The position numbers and the translations under genes are program-made. Positions 18,284 through 26,399 of a stretch of 48,344 nucleotides of DNA are shown here, piece by piece (position 1 is the first letter of the stretch; the number at the start of each line of letters is the position of its first letter). Source of the stretch: a virus; IMG/VR virus record IMGVR_UViG_3300031521_001847, positions 1-48,344 of that record; one strand, 5' to 3'. The notes below the pieces were generated by a model that worked only from the letters and a program-made list of their open reading frames with translations, searched no databases and was not told the origin of the DNA.

Positions 18284-19660
18284 TTATATAAACATATTTG
18301 GTACATAAATAAATCCTTCTTTCTCCATACTTTTTATAATGTCTTCTTTTGTTTTTGATTCATAATCATTGACTTCCCAACATGCTTCCATTATTTCTGA
18401 ATCACCAAATATTCCTGCTCTATTAAGAGCATCAATAATATCCTGTGGTAAATTATGTGATCCTAATTGATCATCTAAACAATTAGATCCATCTTCTGAT
18501 AATGCGATTATTGATGGATCGGGATCGTTAACATCCCCACCATTTTCGGTTGCTGTCCATACATCAAAATACCAATCACTTGGATTTGTTTTTTTTGTGT
18601 TCATATTATTATTTTTAGAATTATGTTCTTCAGTATCATCAAAAGTATGTTCAAAATCTTCTAATTCTTCTTTTTCATCTGCTTCTTCTTTAATTTTATT
18701 TAAATATTCTTCTTTTCTTTTTTCTTTTGATTCTTTGAAAATTGGAACTAAATAATCGATAATATATTCAAAGCGATCTGATTCATTTTTATATTCCCAT
18801 TCTGGTATTGATTTAATATCAATATTGTATAATTGAGCTATAGCATCATAATCAGACATTATTCTTGGAGATGTGATACTTTCATCAATTCTAATGATTT
18901 CCTCTGTGATAAGTTGAGTTTTTTCAAATCGCAAAATCGCACTAAATGAATAATCATTATTATCTGTTAGATAAACTTTCATTTTATTTTCAAATAGTGC
19001 AGATAGTTCAATTCTACAATTAAATGGTTTATCATCAATTTTAATCCAAGTTTCAGGATCAATTAAGCTACCAATAATTTTATCAAGTTCTACATTAAAA
19101 TCAAAATCTCTTTTTTCAAATTCTATAATATCTTCAAAATAATCTTTTAATAGTTTTATTAAGTTGTCATTATATTCTAAGAGTGCTTCTTCTCTTTTAT
19201 TTTTTGAATCTTGGTGTTGCTTAATAAAATCCCCCATAAGTTCTTTTTGATGTTCAGCGTATTCGGCTCTTTTTGATTCTGCATATGCCTCTGGATCTTT
19301 TTTATATAATAGAGAATCTTGAATTTCTAAAATTCTATATTGTTCTTTGATGGATTCAATAAAATTAGAAAAATCAGGATTTTCTAAGAGATTATTATTA
19401 AGTTTTTGTTTTAATTCTTCAGTATCAAATTCATCGGTCCAAAATATAGCAGGTGCAAATTTTTCAACTTCAACTGAACAATTTTTTAATAATTCTTGTA
19501 TAATTACTGTTGGCGCGAATTCTAATGAATCCTGATTTAATGGTGATTCGTTTTTCATCAAATAAAGAAGATGACCATTCGGATCAATAGTTCTAATAAG
19601 ATGAAAGTTATATTTCACATCTTGAGTAAATAAATTTAGTAATCTTTTTTTCTTATTCAT
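18284..19660 (-). CDS. Hypothetical protein between the AAA ATPase and the VWA gene
   Basis: A 458-residue acidic protein that I do not recognise. It is largely helical, with a Glu/Lys-rich likely coiled coil from about 315 to 355. The C-terminal 30 residues (ACWEVNDYESKTKEDI) look like a short regulatory helix pair. It lies between the MoxR ATPase and the VWA protein on the same strand and may be the third member of that module. A host-type -7 element (TATCTTTG) sits 29 bases upstream. Confidence 0.65.
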   Translation of the reverse strand: MNKKKRLLNLFTQDVKYNFHLIRTIDPNGHLLYLMKNESPLNQDSLEFAPTVIIQELLKNCSVEVEKFAPAIFWTDEFDTEELKQKLNNNLLENPDFSNFIESIKEQYRILEIQDSLLYKKDPEAYAESKRAEYAEHQKELMGDFIKQHQDSKNKREEALLEYNDNLIKLLKDYFEDIIEFEKRDFDFNVELDKIIGSLIDPETWIKIDDKPFNCRIELSALFENKMKVYLTDNNDYSFSAILRFEKTQLITEEIIRIDESITSPRIMSDYDAIAQLYNIDIKSIPEWEYKNESDRFEYIIDYLVPIFKESKEKRKEEYLNKIKEEADEKEELEDFEHTFDDTEEHNSKNNNMNTKKTNPSDWYFDVWTATENGGDVNDPDPSIIALSEDGSNCLDDQLGSHNLPQDIIDALNRAGIFGDSEIMEACWEVNDYESKTKEDIIKSMEKEGFIYVPNMFI

Positions 19661-19688
19661 AATTTAAGTGAGTTTTTATTTTATAATT

Positions 19689-19696
19689 CAAAGATA
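19689..19696 (-). promoter_or_regulatory. Host-type promoter -7 element (TATCTTTG)
   Basis: On the minus strand TATCTTTG matches the Bacteroidota primary-sigma -7 consensus TAnnTTTG. It lies 29 bases before the start of the 458-residue gene. The -33 region is T-rich without a clear TTG. Confidence 0.55.
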
Positions 19697-19787
19697 AACA
19701 TTATTTATAAATAAAAAAAATTGAAAATAATTATCTTTTTATATCTTTTTTTATCTTTTTGACCTTATATATTTTATATATAGTAAT

Positions 19788-19937
19788 ATGAGAAAGTTAA
19801 AAAATATGAAAATAGACGAAAACTTGCATACTGATTTGAAAAAATATGCAAAAGAAAATTCACTAAAATTAAATGATTGGGTTGAAAAAATTATTAAAAA
19901 AGAGTTTGAAAAAATAAAAGATAGAAATGATAATTGA
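19788..19937 (+). CDS. Small ribbon-helix-helix (Arc/CopG-like) protein
   Basis: A 49-residue ORF. The beta strand LKNMKIDENLHTDLKKYA is followed by two helices (through LKLNDWVEKIIKKEFEK), the standard pattern of ribbon-helix-helix DNA-binding proteins. The ATG at 19788 or the Met at residue 7 could be used. Its TGA overlaps the start of the downstream HNH gene by 11 bases, so the two are translationally coupled. Possible roles are autoregulator of the endonuclease or a DNA-binding cofactor. It is oriented against its neighbours, so it probably arrived with the endonuclease. Confidence 0.65.
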   Translation: MRKLKNMKIDENLHTDLKKYAKENSLKLNDWVEKIIKKEFEKIKDRNDN

Positions 19938-20733
19938 AGAGTATGTTAATGTTGGTGTGAATTCTAGAAATAAAAATCATTTTATATCTTTAGGTTATAA
20001 TGCTATTGTTGGTATAGATATGATGGTATTATCTATACATTTATGTAAAAATAGTAATTCTTTAATAAAAGCGAAATGTGCGGATTGTGGCTGTGAAACA
20101 AATATAAAAATGAGAACATATACAAAATCTTTAAAATCGCATGATTATTACTGTTGTAAAAAATGTTCAATAAATAAGAATATAAAAACAAATAAAGAAA
20201 AATATGGAGTTGAACATACATTTCAAAACAAAGAATTATTAGATAAACGAAAAGAAAATAATATAGATAAATATGGTGTTGATAGTGTTTTTAAGTTAAA
20301 TGATGTTAAAGAAAAAATTAAGAAAACAAATTTAGAAAGATATGGATTTGAAAGTGCCAGTCAAAGCGATGCTGTCATTGAAAAAATGAAAAATACTAGA
20401 ATAAAAATTGGCATACAATTGTCAGATAATTTACTTTCAGATTTTATTTTATATAAAAGAAATGTCAATAGAATTACTAATAGAAATAAAAAAGCACTAT
20501 TATTAGAATGGAATGGTTTAGATTATTATGACAATGAGGATATAAGGAGTAATTTTATTTTACGTGGACAAGATCCAAATTATCCTTCTCTTGATCATAA
20601 AATTTCTATTTGGTATGGTTATCAAAAAGAAATATCACCTGAGATTATAGGTGATATTTCTAATTTGTGCTTTACAAAGAACTCTATAAATTCTACTAAG
20701 AATATAAAGATTGAATCCGAATTTAAATATTAA
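19927..20733 (+). CDS. HNH-type homing endonuclease with NUMOD-like repeats
   Basis: Predicted selfish DNA endonuclease, 268 residues. The N-terminus has a Cys4 zinc finger (CADCG, CCKKC). Residues 95-160 hold three repeats around KYGVEHTFQN, KYGVDSVFKL and RYGFESASQS, typical of DNA-binding modules in phage homing enzymes. The C-terminus has an HNH-like motif (PSLDHKISIWYGY, ISNLCFTKNSIN). It overlaps the upstream ribbon-helix-helix ORF. Its stop overlaps the end of the convergent VWA gene by 4 bases, so the insertion is tightly packed. The plus orientation inside a minus-strand block supports mobility. Confidence 0.75.
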   Translation: MIIEEYVNVGVNSRNKNHFISLGYNAIVGIDMMVLSIHLCKNSNSLIKAKCADCGCETNIKMRTYTKSLKSHDYYCCKKCSINKNIKTNKEKYGVEHTFQNKELLDKRKENNIDKYGVDSVFKLNDVKEKIKKTNLERYGFESASQSDAVIEKMKNTRIKIGIQLSDNLLSDFILYKRNVNRITNRNKKALLLEWNGLDYYDNEDIRSNFILRGQDPNYPSLDHKISIWYGYQKEISPEIIGDISNLCFTKNSINSTKNIKIESEFKY

Positions 20734-22358
20734 TCTTGTTTATCAATATGCTCAATCTGCTTAATTTTACCATTATCAAATGCAATTGGACATTTACCAT
20801 CTGTGGATAAAATCAAAGTTTTTGTTCTAATTCCTTGAAAATCTAACGAATCTGTACATCCGTCAGTTAAAATTACAGTGTTGAATATGCTTATTTTATT
20901 TTTTTTATCTGCAATAAATTTTAATGCTGGAGTTAAAGTTGTACCGCCAAGACCAAAAATTTTCATTTTTTCTAGTTCTTTTTTACAAGTAATTTTATAT
21001 ACTTTTTTTACTTCTGTGTCTATTTGAACTAAATTCATTTCAATATCGTTTTGGAAAATGTAGGATAATACTTTTTCGAAGCTACCTGACATCGAACCAC
21101 TTGTGTCTAATATGACGTTAATTTCGTTTTTATATTTTTTATTTCCTTTAAGTCCATCAATACCTCTACGGTTTGGTCTAACTATTGTTTTTGATTTCTT
21201 AGAACCAAAAATATGACTACTCATTGTTCTTTTTATTTCTTTTAAATAGTCAATACGTGTTTTACGAAGTTTATTTAAAATTGCTTCAACTTCGCCAGAG
21301 GAAAGTCCCCTGTTTTTCAGCTTTGTCATTATTCCTTCAACAATTTCTCTTTTTAATTCTTGTGGAATATCATCTGGTAGATGAGCGTCAAGAGTATTTT
21401 GTTCTTCTCTTTCTTCACCTTCAAAAATTGTGTCTAGTGAATAACATTCAGCATCGTTTTTGCCGTATTTACCATACCTATCTTTACCAGAGGTGTCTTT
21501 TTTTCCTTGACGAGACTGATTATTGTTATGCTCGTGTCCGCAATTAGGGCATTTATTTTCATTACCTTCATTACCACTATTTTCGTCACTATCTTGATCA
21601 CCACCTTGACCGCTTTTGCCTTGTTTTTCTTTATTTTTACCGTCTGCACCGCTTTTTCCACCGACTTGACCGTCTTTTTCTTTGTTTCCTTGTCCTTTAT
21701 CATTTTCACCACTCTCCCCATCATCTTGATTTTCTGATTGATCTCCTGGTTGAGGAATAGATGCGCCACATTTAGGACATTTACCAGCTTCTTTTCTCAT
21801 TTGCTGGATTTTATCTTTATTTTTTTCTTGCCATTCTCGTTTTTTATTAACATACCATTCGTATAGGTCTTCAAAAACTGGCTCACCTTTGTATTCTTTT
21901 GGAATAAAAAGAGCACTATTGTTTTTGAGTATATCTTTTGGAATGCTGATAAATGGTGTTGGTCCTGATCCAAGACCTTGTTGTTTCATAATTTCATCAA
22001 GAATGATTTGATTTATAATCATATCTTGAACAATGTTTGCCGATTTTTGATCATAACCAACACTTCGTTTGATGTGATCAAAAAGAATATGAAATTCTTC
22101 ATGAATTAATAGGAAATTTACTGCCGATTGACTTAAACTTTCAATGAATTTGCGATCCCAGTAAAAATTCATACCAGCAGATGTGACGTTTACTCCTGCT
22201 GTTGGAACATAAGGATTATTTTTTGTTTCAAAAAAGTTGATGAATAACGCAAATTCACCATAATATGGCAAATTACCTGTTGCCATCATTGCTACGACAG
22301 CTTCTGTAAGCTTTTCGTGCATTCTATCGGGTATCACATGTTTATAAAAATCTATCAT
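20730..22358 (-). CDS. VWA-domain protein with N-terminal metallopeptidase-like domain (DUF2201-like)
   Basis: A 542-residue protein. The N-terminal domain has a zinc-protease motif HEEFH (86-90). Next comes a low-complexity Gly/Gln/Lys/Glu/Asp linker (about 200-300) framed by two CxxC pairs (CPKCG near 194 and CPNCGHEH near 270). The C-terminal VWA domain has a full MIDAS: DTSGSMSG (418-425), GGTTLTP near 472 and LTDG near 497. Proteins with this architecture usually pair with MoxR-type AAA ATPases, one of which lies at 16883-18181. Known bacterial pairs act in cofactor insertion, stress or protein-complex maturation; the phage role is unknown. Codons in the linker are less AT-rich than those of the neighbours. 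Confidence 0.85.
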   Translation of the reverse strand: MIDFYKHVIPDRMHEKLTEAVVAMMATGNLPYYGEFALFINFFETKNNPYVPTAGVNVTSAGMNFYWDRKFIESLSQSAVNFLLIHEEFHILFDHIKRSVGYDQKSANIVQDMIINQIILDEIMKQQGLGSGPTPFISIPKDILKNNSALFIPKEYKGEPVFEDLYEWYVNKKREWQEKNKDKIQQMRKEAGKCPKCGASIPQPGDQSENQDDGESGENDKGQGNKEKDGQVGGKSGADGKNKEKQGKSGQGGDQDSDENSGNEGNENKCPNCGHEHNNNQSRQGKKDTSGKDRYGKYGKNDAECYSLDTIFEGEEREEQNTLDAHLPDDIPQELKREIVEGIMTKLKNRGLSSGEVEAILNKLRKTRIDYLKEIKRTMSSHIFGSKKSKTIVRPNRRGIDGLKGNKKYKNEINVILDTSGSMSGSFEKVLSYIFQNDIEMNLVQIDTEVKKVYKITCKKELEKMKIFGLGGTTLTPALKFIADKKNKISIFNTVILTDGCTDSLDFQGIRTKTLILSTDGKCPIAFDNGKIKQIEHIDKQD

Positions 22359-22370
22359 ATTTTTTATTAT

Positions 22371-22646
22371 TTATTTTTTATTTTTTAACCAAACTAAGAA
22401 TAATGTTATGAATAGTACGATTGGTAAGAAGACATTACTATTCACTTGAATTGTTTTCGTTAACCCCCACATTTTATATTCTTTAACTAATAAATTTGCA
22501 CTTTTTTCAGCATAAACTTTAGCAGTATCCATTTGAGCAATTGCTGGTTTTATGGATTGTTTGCCTTTTTCTGTATCAAAATATTGATTAGAAAAAACTG
22601 AAAATGTAAATGTCATTAAGAAAAATAATAATATAATCTTTTTCAT
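22371..22646 (-). CDS. Small membrane protein with signal peptide and C-terminal TM helix
   Basis: A 91-residue protein. Residues 1-19 form a signal peptide (MKKIILLFFLMTFTFSVFS). Residues 70-88 form a C-terminal membrane helix ending in KNKK. The middle would face the periplasm. It lies 12 bases upstream of the VWA gene in the same transcript. Topology suggests a membrane anchor or sensor for the VWA/AAA pair, or an envelope-lysis protein; neither is shown by sequence. Confidence 0.65.
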   Translation of the reverse strand: MKKIILLFFLMTFTFSVFSNQYFDTEKGKQSIKPAIAQMDTAKVYAEKSANLLVKEYKMWGLTKTIQVNSNVFLPIVLFITLFLVWLKNKK

Positions 22647-22664
22647 AGTTTATATTTTAGACTT

Positions 22665-22672
22665 CAAATATA
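22665..22672 (-). promoter_or_regulatory. Host-type promoter -7 element (TATATTTG)
   Basis: TATATTTG on the minus strand fits TAnnTTTG and lies 19 bases before the small membrane protein gene, so it could drive that gene and the VWA gene. There is no clear -33 box. Confidence 0.4.
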
Positions 22673-22696
22673 GACATTTTTTTTTGAATAAAAAAA

Positions 22697-23434
22697 TTAA
22701 AATGTTTGAATTAATTTATTTTTAGTCCAATAATAAGTAAGTAAATAACCACCAATTAGTCCACCAAGATGTGCAAAGTGACCAATACCAAATCCATAAG
22801 ATGGATTTATTAATGATAATAATCCAAATATAAGGGACAATGCACCAAATCCATATATAAAATTTTTCATTTTCATTGGAATAATAAATAAAAATAATAC
22901 TTCAGTTTCAGGTGCAATGAAAATATAAGCTGCTAATAACCCACATAATGCGCCTGATGCGCCAACAGCTGGACCTGTTCCAAGAAACATCCAAAGTAAT
23001 GATGAAGTTATTCCACTTAGGAAATATAATGTTAAAAATTTATTTGTACCAATAACTTGCTCAATTTGATTACCAAATTGCCATAAAACAAACATATTTA
23101 ATAATATATGCAAAACTCCACCATGAAGAAACATTGAGGTTATTGGTTGCCATATTGCAAAATGTTGGTCTGTAATATTAAATAATGCAAGAGAATTCAT
23201 ATTTATAAAATATGAGGCAATAAAAAATATTACATTTGCTATAATTAAATTTCTCACAGAATTAGTAGATAATCCAATTGATGTGAATTTATAAACATTT
23301 TCTCTTCTTTTTTGAGTTTTTTTCTTTTTTTCTGAATACTCTATTTTTTCTGGTGTATTAAAAATTTCTTTTATTTTTTCTTTGCTTAAAGAAAAATCAT
23401 AACCAGGAATAGGTTTTTCATTTCTATCTTTCAT
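22697..23434 (-). CDS. Rhomboid-family intramembrane serine protease
   Basis: A 245-residue multi-pass membrane protein with about six helices and a Lys-rich cytosolic N-terminus of 60 residues. The rhomboid catalytic dyad is intact: Ser160 in GASGALCG and His222 in HFAHLGG. The upstream HGGVLHILLNMF carries the conserved His109 and Asn113. It would cleave transmembrane segments of single-pass membrane proteins in the host inner membrane. It lies beside the small signal-peptide/TM protein (22371-22646) and downstream of the sigma factor operon. Candidate substrates are host envelope proteins or anti-sigma factors; these are guesses. Rhomboids are uncommon in phages as far as I know. Confidence 0.9.
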   Translation of the reverse strand: MKDRNEKPIPGYDFSLSKEKIKEIFNTPEKIEYSEKKKKTQKRRENVYKFTSIGLSTNSVRNLIIANVIFFIASYFINMNSLALFNITDQHFAIWQPITSMFLHGGVLHILLNMFVLWQFGNQIEQVIGTNKFLTLYFLSGITSSLLWMFLGTGPAVGASGALCGLLAAYIFIAPETEVLFLFIIPMKMKNFIYGFGALSLIFGLLSLINPSYGFGIGHFAHLGGLIGGYLLTYYWTKNKLIQTF

Positions 23435-23445
23435 TATTTTTTATT

Positions 23446-23670
23446 TTAAATGGTTCTTATATAAAATGTCACGCCAATATCTTCTTTATAATTATCTGTA
23501 TAAGAATAATATTCATGATTTTTGCCTGTTGTACATTCGCTTGTCATACTTGACAACCATTCTATAAAATCGATTTCTTGTTCTTTTGGAATTGGTTCAT
23601 TAGTTTCAATAACTTCAATTTCATAAGTTACTGTTTTTCTGATTTTTATATTTTCAATCTTCTCTTTCAT
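23446..23670 (-). CDS. Hypothetical protein
   Basis: A 74-residue protein, not recognised. It has a basic N-terminus followed by beta segments (TVTYEIEVIE, ITVTFYIRTI-like end) and no membrane segment. It overlaps the upstream 88-residue ORF by 17 bases and precedes the rhomboid gene by 12, so it belongs to the sigma-factor transcript. Confidence 0.5.
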   Translation of the reverse strand: MKEKIENIKIRKTVTYEIEVIETNEPIPKEQEIDFIEWLSSMTSECTTGKNHEYYSYTDNYKEDIGVTFYIRTI

Positions 23671-23920
23671 ATTTTGTTGAAAATTTATACATTTTACTTA
23701 ATTCAATATGTCTTTTAATATCTCGCCAATCTAATCCCATTTTTTTCTCAGTGTCTATATCTAATCTACCACCAAGTAATAATTCAATTACTACCATTGG
23801 ATTTAGATAGTTTTTAATATGAAGAAAGATGGCATATAAATACCATCTTTGTCTCCATAATTTTATATTCCATTTACAGGACTCATAAGATATTATGTTC
23901 TTCTTCGCCTTCTGCGCCAT
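23654..23920 (-). CDS. Hypothetical protein overlapping the sigma factor gene
   Basis: An 88-residue protein without recognised domain. It has aromatic-rich helices (WNIKLWRQRWYLYAIFLHI) and a C-terminal stretch (DWRDIKRHIELSKMYKF). It overlaps the 3' end of the sigma gene by 38 bases in another frame, the kind of overlap used in translational coupling. A role as cofactor or antagonist of the sigma factor would fit but is unproven. Confidence 0.5.
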   Translation of the reverse strand: MAQKAKKNIISYESCKWNIKLWRQRWYLYAIFLHIKNYLNPMVVIELLLGGRLDIDTEKKMGLDWRDIKRHIELSKMYKFSTKYERED

Positions 23921-24533
23921 TGTGATCTATTTCGGAAAATTTTTTTTGCACTCTTTTTTTAACAATATTTCTACCTTTTTTAATCTGAGATTTAATAGTT
24001 GAAAGATTAATATTTAATTCCTCTGAAATCTCTTTATATGCCATACCTTCAATTTCTCTCATAATTAAAACTTTTTTATATTTGAAATCTTTTTCAGGTA
24101 AATTATAGATTGTCTCTTTAATAAAATTAGCTTTTTTAACAAATATATTATATTCATCAATATGCCGTCTACCATCATCATATGGAATAATGTTAGATAA
24201 ATTAAAATTTTCTGCCATTTCTTTGTCTAATGAATTGGTTGGAAGACGTTCACTATCTTTGTGAGCCTTTTTGACAATATTTTCAGCAATTTTGTAAATC
24301 CAGGTATTTACTTGTGCACCACCTTCATCTGGTCTTTTATACGTACTAATATTTAATAATGCTTGTATAAAAGCATCTTCTACATGGTCCTCTGCTATTT
24401 CAGGATCTTTGGTGTATCTAGATATATACCACATTAATCTTGGCTTATAGTTTTTGTAAAAGTTTTGAAAATTAAGGTTTGTTCTTTCTTCAAACTGTCT
24501 TTCAAGTTCGTTAATTTTGTCGTTTTCTTTCAT
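23883..24533 (-). CDS. ECF-type RNA polymerase sigma factor
   Basis: A 216-residue sigma-70 family protein that would redirect host RNA polymerase. Region 2 covers about 20-95 (FQNFYKNYKPRLMWYISRY, then AEDHVEDAFIQALLN and NTWIYKIAENIV). Region 4 covers about 150-200 with a helix-turn-helix (MREIEGMAYKEISEEL, NLSTIKSQIKKG). There is no region 1.1 or 3, as in ECF sigmas. It may recognise the TATATAAA-like motif in front of virion genes. The C-terminal extension is acidic and overlaps the next gene. It lies in the minus-strand regulatory block with rhomboid and AAA genes. Confidence 0.85.
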   Translation of the reverse strand: MKENDKINELERQFEERTNLNFQNFYKNYKPRLMWYISRYTKDPEIAEDHVEDAFIQALLNISTYKRPDEGGAQVNTWIYKIAENIVKKAHKDSERLPTNSLDKEMAENFNLSNIIPYDDGRRHIDEYNIFVKKANFIKETIYNLPEKDFKYKKVLIMREIEGMAYKEISEELNINLSTIKSQIKKGRNIVKKRVQKKFSEIDHNGAEGEEEHNIL

Positions 24534-24637
24534 AGATATAATTTAGAGCATATATATAGTAAAAAATCTAGTCTTTGTTTTACTATATTTTATAATTTAA
24601 AAATAATTATATTGATTTGTTTTTCTTTTTGTATAAT

Positions 24638-24645
24638 CAAATGTA
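24638..24645 (-). promoter_or_regulatory. Possible host-type -7 element (TACATTTG) upstream of the sigma gene
   Basis: Minus-strand TACATTTG fits TAnnTTTG and lies 105 bases before the sigma start. No -33 box is visible, so it is a weak candidate. Confidence 0.3.
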
Positions 24646-24696
24646 ATTATTTTTTTAGAATAAAAAAAATGCTCTGAACTATTCAGTAAAAAATAA

Positions 24697-24722
24697 AAAA
24701 AGAAGGTGATAACCTTCTTTTT
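24697..24722 (-). terminator. Intrinsic terminator
   Basis: Perfect 11-bp stem (24697-24707 with 24712-24722, loop GATA), core GAAGGT, with A and T tracts on both sides. It follows the stop of the minus-strand gene at 24743 and separates it from the sigma operon. It could work in both directions. Confidence 0.8.
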
Positions 24723-24742
24723 AATTTGTGAGATATTAAATT

Positions 24743-25600
24743 TTAATTAATAGATTCAATTGCTTCAATAACCCTTCTTGATTCTCTTGCAATAATAGAT
24801 GTATCACTATCTTTGAATAATTCAACATATGCGCTATATAGTACTTTTGCATTCAATGTTAAATCCTCAATTTTATCAATATCGGCAGCAGTTAAATTAC
24901 TTAAAGTATTATAATTTTTTCTGAAACCATATTCATACATTAATTTTTTACCTAATGCTGCGAGTTTTAATTCAACACTTTTTACAAGTTTGCCTTTTTT
25001 GTCAAAAAGAACAGATTTTGCGAATTCTACAATTGTGACTTCTTTATTTTTTAAGTCGTCAATTGTTTTAACATGAAAATCAATATCCATATTGAAATTG
25101 ATAAGATTTTCAGAGAAAGATTTTATTTTTTCAGGTAACGAAGATTTGTAATGTTTGTTGCTAAAACTAGTTAAGATTGTAATTGATGTTGGATTCTTAC
25201 CTTTTTCACATTTTACCAGACCAACATTCATTGAAAGAGCCCTACTTTTGTCAGTAGAGTTGACAATACTAATCATTTTTTCATACCGCTCATTATCAAT
25301 AAATAATTCATCACCGATCAATTTGATCTCTTGTACACCGCTTGCTGCTTTAAGTTTGTAGGTTTCAGGTGTGAAATATTTTTGTATTTCTGATAAAATT
25401 GATTTTGAAAAATGTGAAAAATCAAAATTGTAATAAACTTTAGAAACTTCTACCCTACAAATTTCCCTGTTGTCATACTTTGTAATTAACCAGCCATTTT
25501 CAATCTGATTATCAAATTTATCAAGGTCTTCATTTGCTTTGACACCATTAAATACTTTAGTGATTGCAACTACTCTGTTAAAAAAGAATCTTCTTTTCAT
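24743..25600 (-). CDS. Hypothetical protein with host-type promoter
   Basis: A 285-residue soluble protein that I do not recognise, mixed alpha/beta, with an N-terminus rich in Arg/Phe (MKRRFFFNRVVAITKVF). It stands alone between a host-type promoter (-33 TTTG and -7 TATCTTTG with 20-base spacing) and an intrinsic terminator, so it is a monocistronic unit that host polymerase should read early. A host-takeover or DNA-metabolism role would fit this expression pattern. Confidence 0.6.
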   Translation of the reverse strand: MKRRFFFNRVVAITKVFNGVKANEDLDKFDNQIENGWLITKYDNREICRVEVSKVYYNFDFSHFSKSILSEIQKYFTPETYKLKAASGVQEIKLIGDELFIDNERYEKMISIVNSTDKSRALSMNVGLVKCEKGKNPTSITILTSFSNKHYKSSLPEKIKSFSENLINFNMDIDFHVKTIDDLKNKEVTIVEFAKSVLFDKKGKLVKSVELKLAALGKKLMYEYGFRKNYNTLSNLTAADIDKIEDLTLNAKVLYSAYVELFKDSDTSIIARESRRVIEAIESIN

Positions 25601-25631
25601 TTTAATTGTGTTTTTTATTTATTTGACTCTA

Positions 25632-25663
25632 CAAAGATACTATATTTATTTAAATACACCAAA
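25632..25663 (-). promoter_or_regulatory. Host-type promoter (-33 TTTG, -7 TATCTTTG)
   Basis: On the minus strand TTTG (25660-25663) and TATCTTTG (25632-25639) are 20 bases apart. This is the Bacteroidota vegetative promoter layout. The -7 box ends 31 bases before the ATG of the 285-residue gene. Confidence 0.75.
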
Positions 25664-25666
25664 CAT

Positions 25667-26164
25667 TTATACGAATTTTTTTGAATTTAAATTTTCATTT
25701 AAATAATAATCAGAATTATATTTTCTAATAAGAACTTTACCATTGAAAGTGTGAGTGCAACAGTTACAAGATGGAATTAAATCTTCATTTTTAAAATTTG
25801 GATTTACTTTTTGTAATTTGTTATTTTCATCAATATATAAACCACTATAGTATGATGATTCATCACAGCCTACATAATCTCTTTTTTCGGAGTCGTTCCT
25901 AGCGACTAAATGATAAATTGGTTCTTCACAATCTAATCTTTTTATTGCTTCGGAATGAATTTTAGTCCAATCTTCTCCAATCTTAGAAAGAAGAAATCTA
26001 TAAAGAGGAGTATAATCTAACCCACGTTGAACATCTTTTTTCATGGATTTTTTAATACCAGATTTTTTGCCCCTATCAGTTTTTGCATTATGACCAATAT
26101 TGTGATGAACACCGCGAGCTTTTGTATTAACTTTTCTATATAATGGTTTAATATCTTTATTCAT
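25667..26164 (-). CDS. Hypothetical protein with Cys-rich C-terminal part
   Basis: A 165-residue basic protein without recognised function. The N-terminus is Lys/Arg/His-rich (KARGVHHNIGHNAK) and suits nucleic-acid binding. Near residue 133 is a CNCCTHTF cluster that might bind zinc together with earlier cysteines. It has its own host-type promoter (26230-26260). No terminator is visible before the next promoter at 25632-25663. Confidence 0.6.
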   Translation of the reverse strand: MNKDIKPLYRKVNTKARGVHHNIGHNAKTDRGKKSGIKKSMKKDVQRGLDYTPLYRFLLSKIGEDWTKIHSEAIKRLDCEEPIYHLVARNDSEKRDYVGCDESSYYSGLYIDENNKLQKVNPNFKNEDLIPSCNCCTHTFNGKVLIRKYNSDYYLNENLNSKKFV

Positions 26165-26229
26165 TTTTATTTATTTTTTTATTTCATGAACAAGTCTCTA
26201 TTCATATTTTTATTTATTTTAATGATGTA

Positions 26230-26260
26230 CAAAGATACAGATTTAATTTAATATTACCAA
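26230..26260 (-). promoter_or_regulatory. Host-type promoter (-33 TTG, -7 TATCTTTG)
   Basis: Minus-strand TTG (26258-26260) and TATCTTTG (26230-26237) are separated by 20 bases, as in Bacteroidota promoters. It serves the 165-residue gene whose ATG lies 65 bases downstream. Confidence 0.7.
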
Positions 26261-26399
26261 GAATTTAATAATATATCTTGCATGTTTTTTGGCTTTTTTT
26301 TAAAAAATCATATTAATATATAATAATGTAAAAAGGTAAAAAAAAATGCTTTTTTTCAAAAAAAAAATTAATATATACCATAAAAATAATTTTTTAATT

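Noticed and set aside
21224-21769. Several ORFs of 76-111 codons opposite or across the VWA gene linker
   Set aside because: They arise from the low-complexity Gly/Gln/Lys linker read in other frames; repetitive hydrophobic or Lys/Val composition.
24465-24677. 70-codon plus-strand ORF overlapping the sigma factor start
   Set aside because: Phe/Lys/Ile-rich low-complexity shadow over the start of a clear ECF sigma gene and its AT-rich upstream region; no start context.
26346-26399. 18-codon N-terminal extension of the tail sheath
   Set aside because: Phe/Lys/Asn low-complexity; the conserved sheath start and a promoter-like TTAATATATA motif point to the ATG at 26400.
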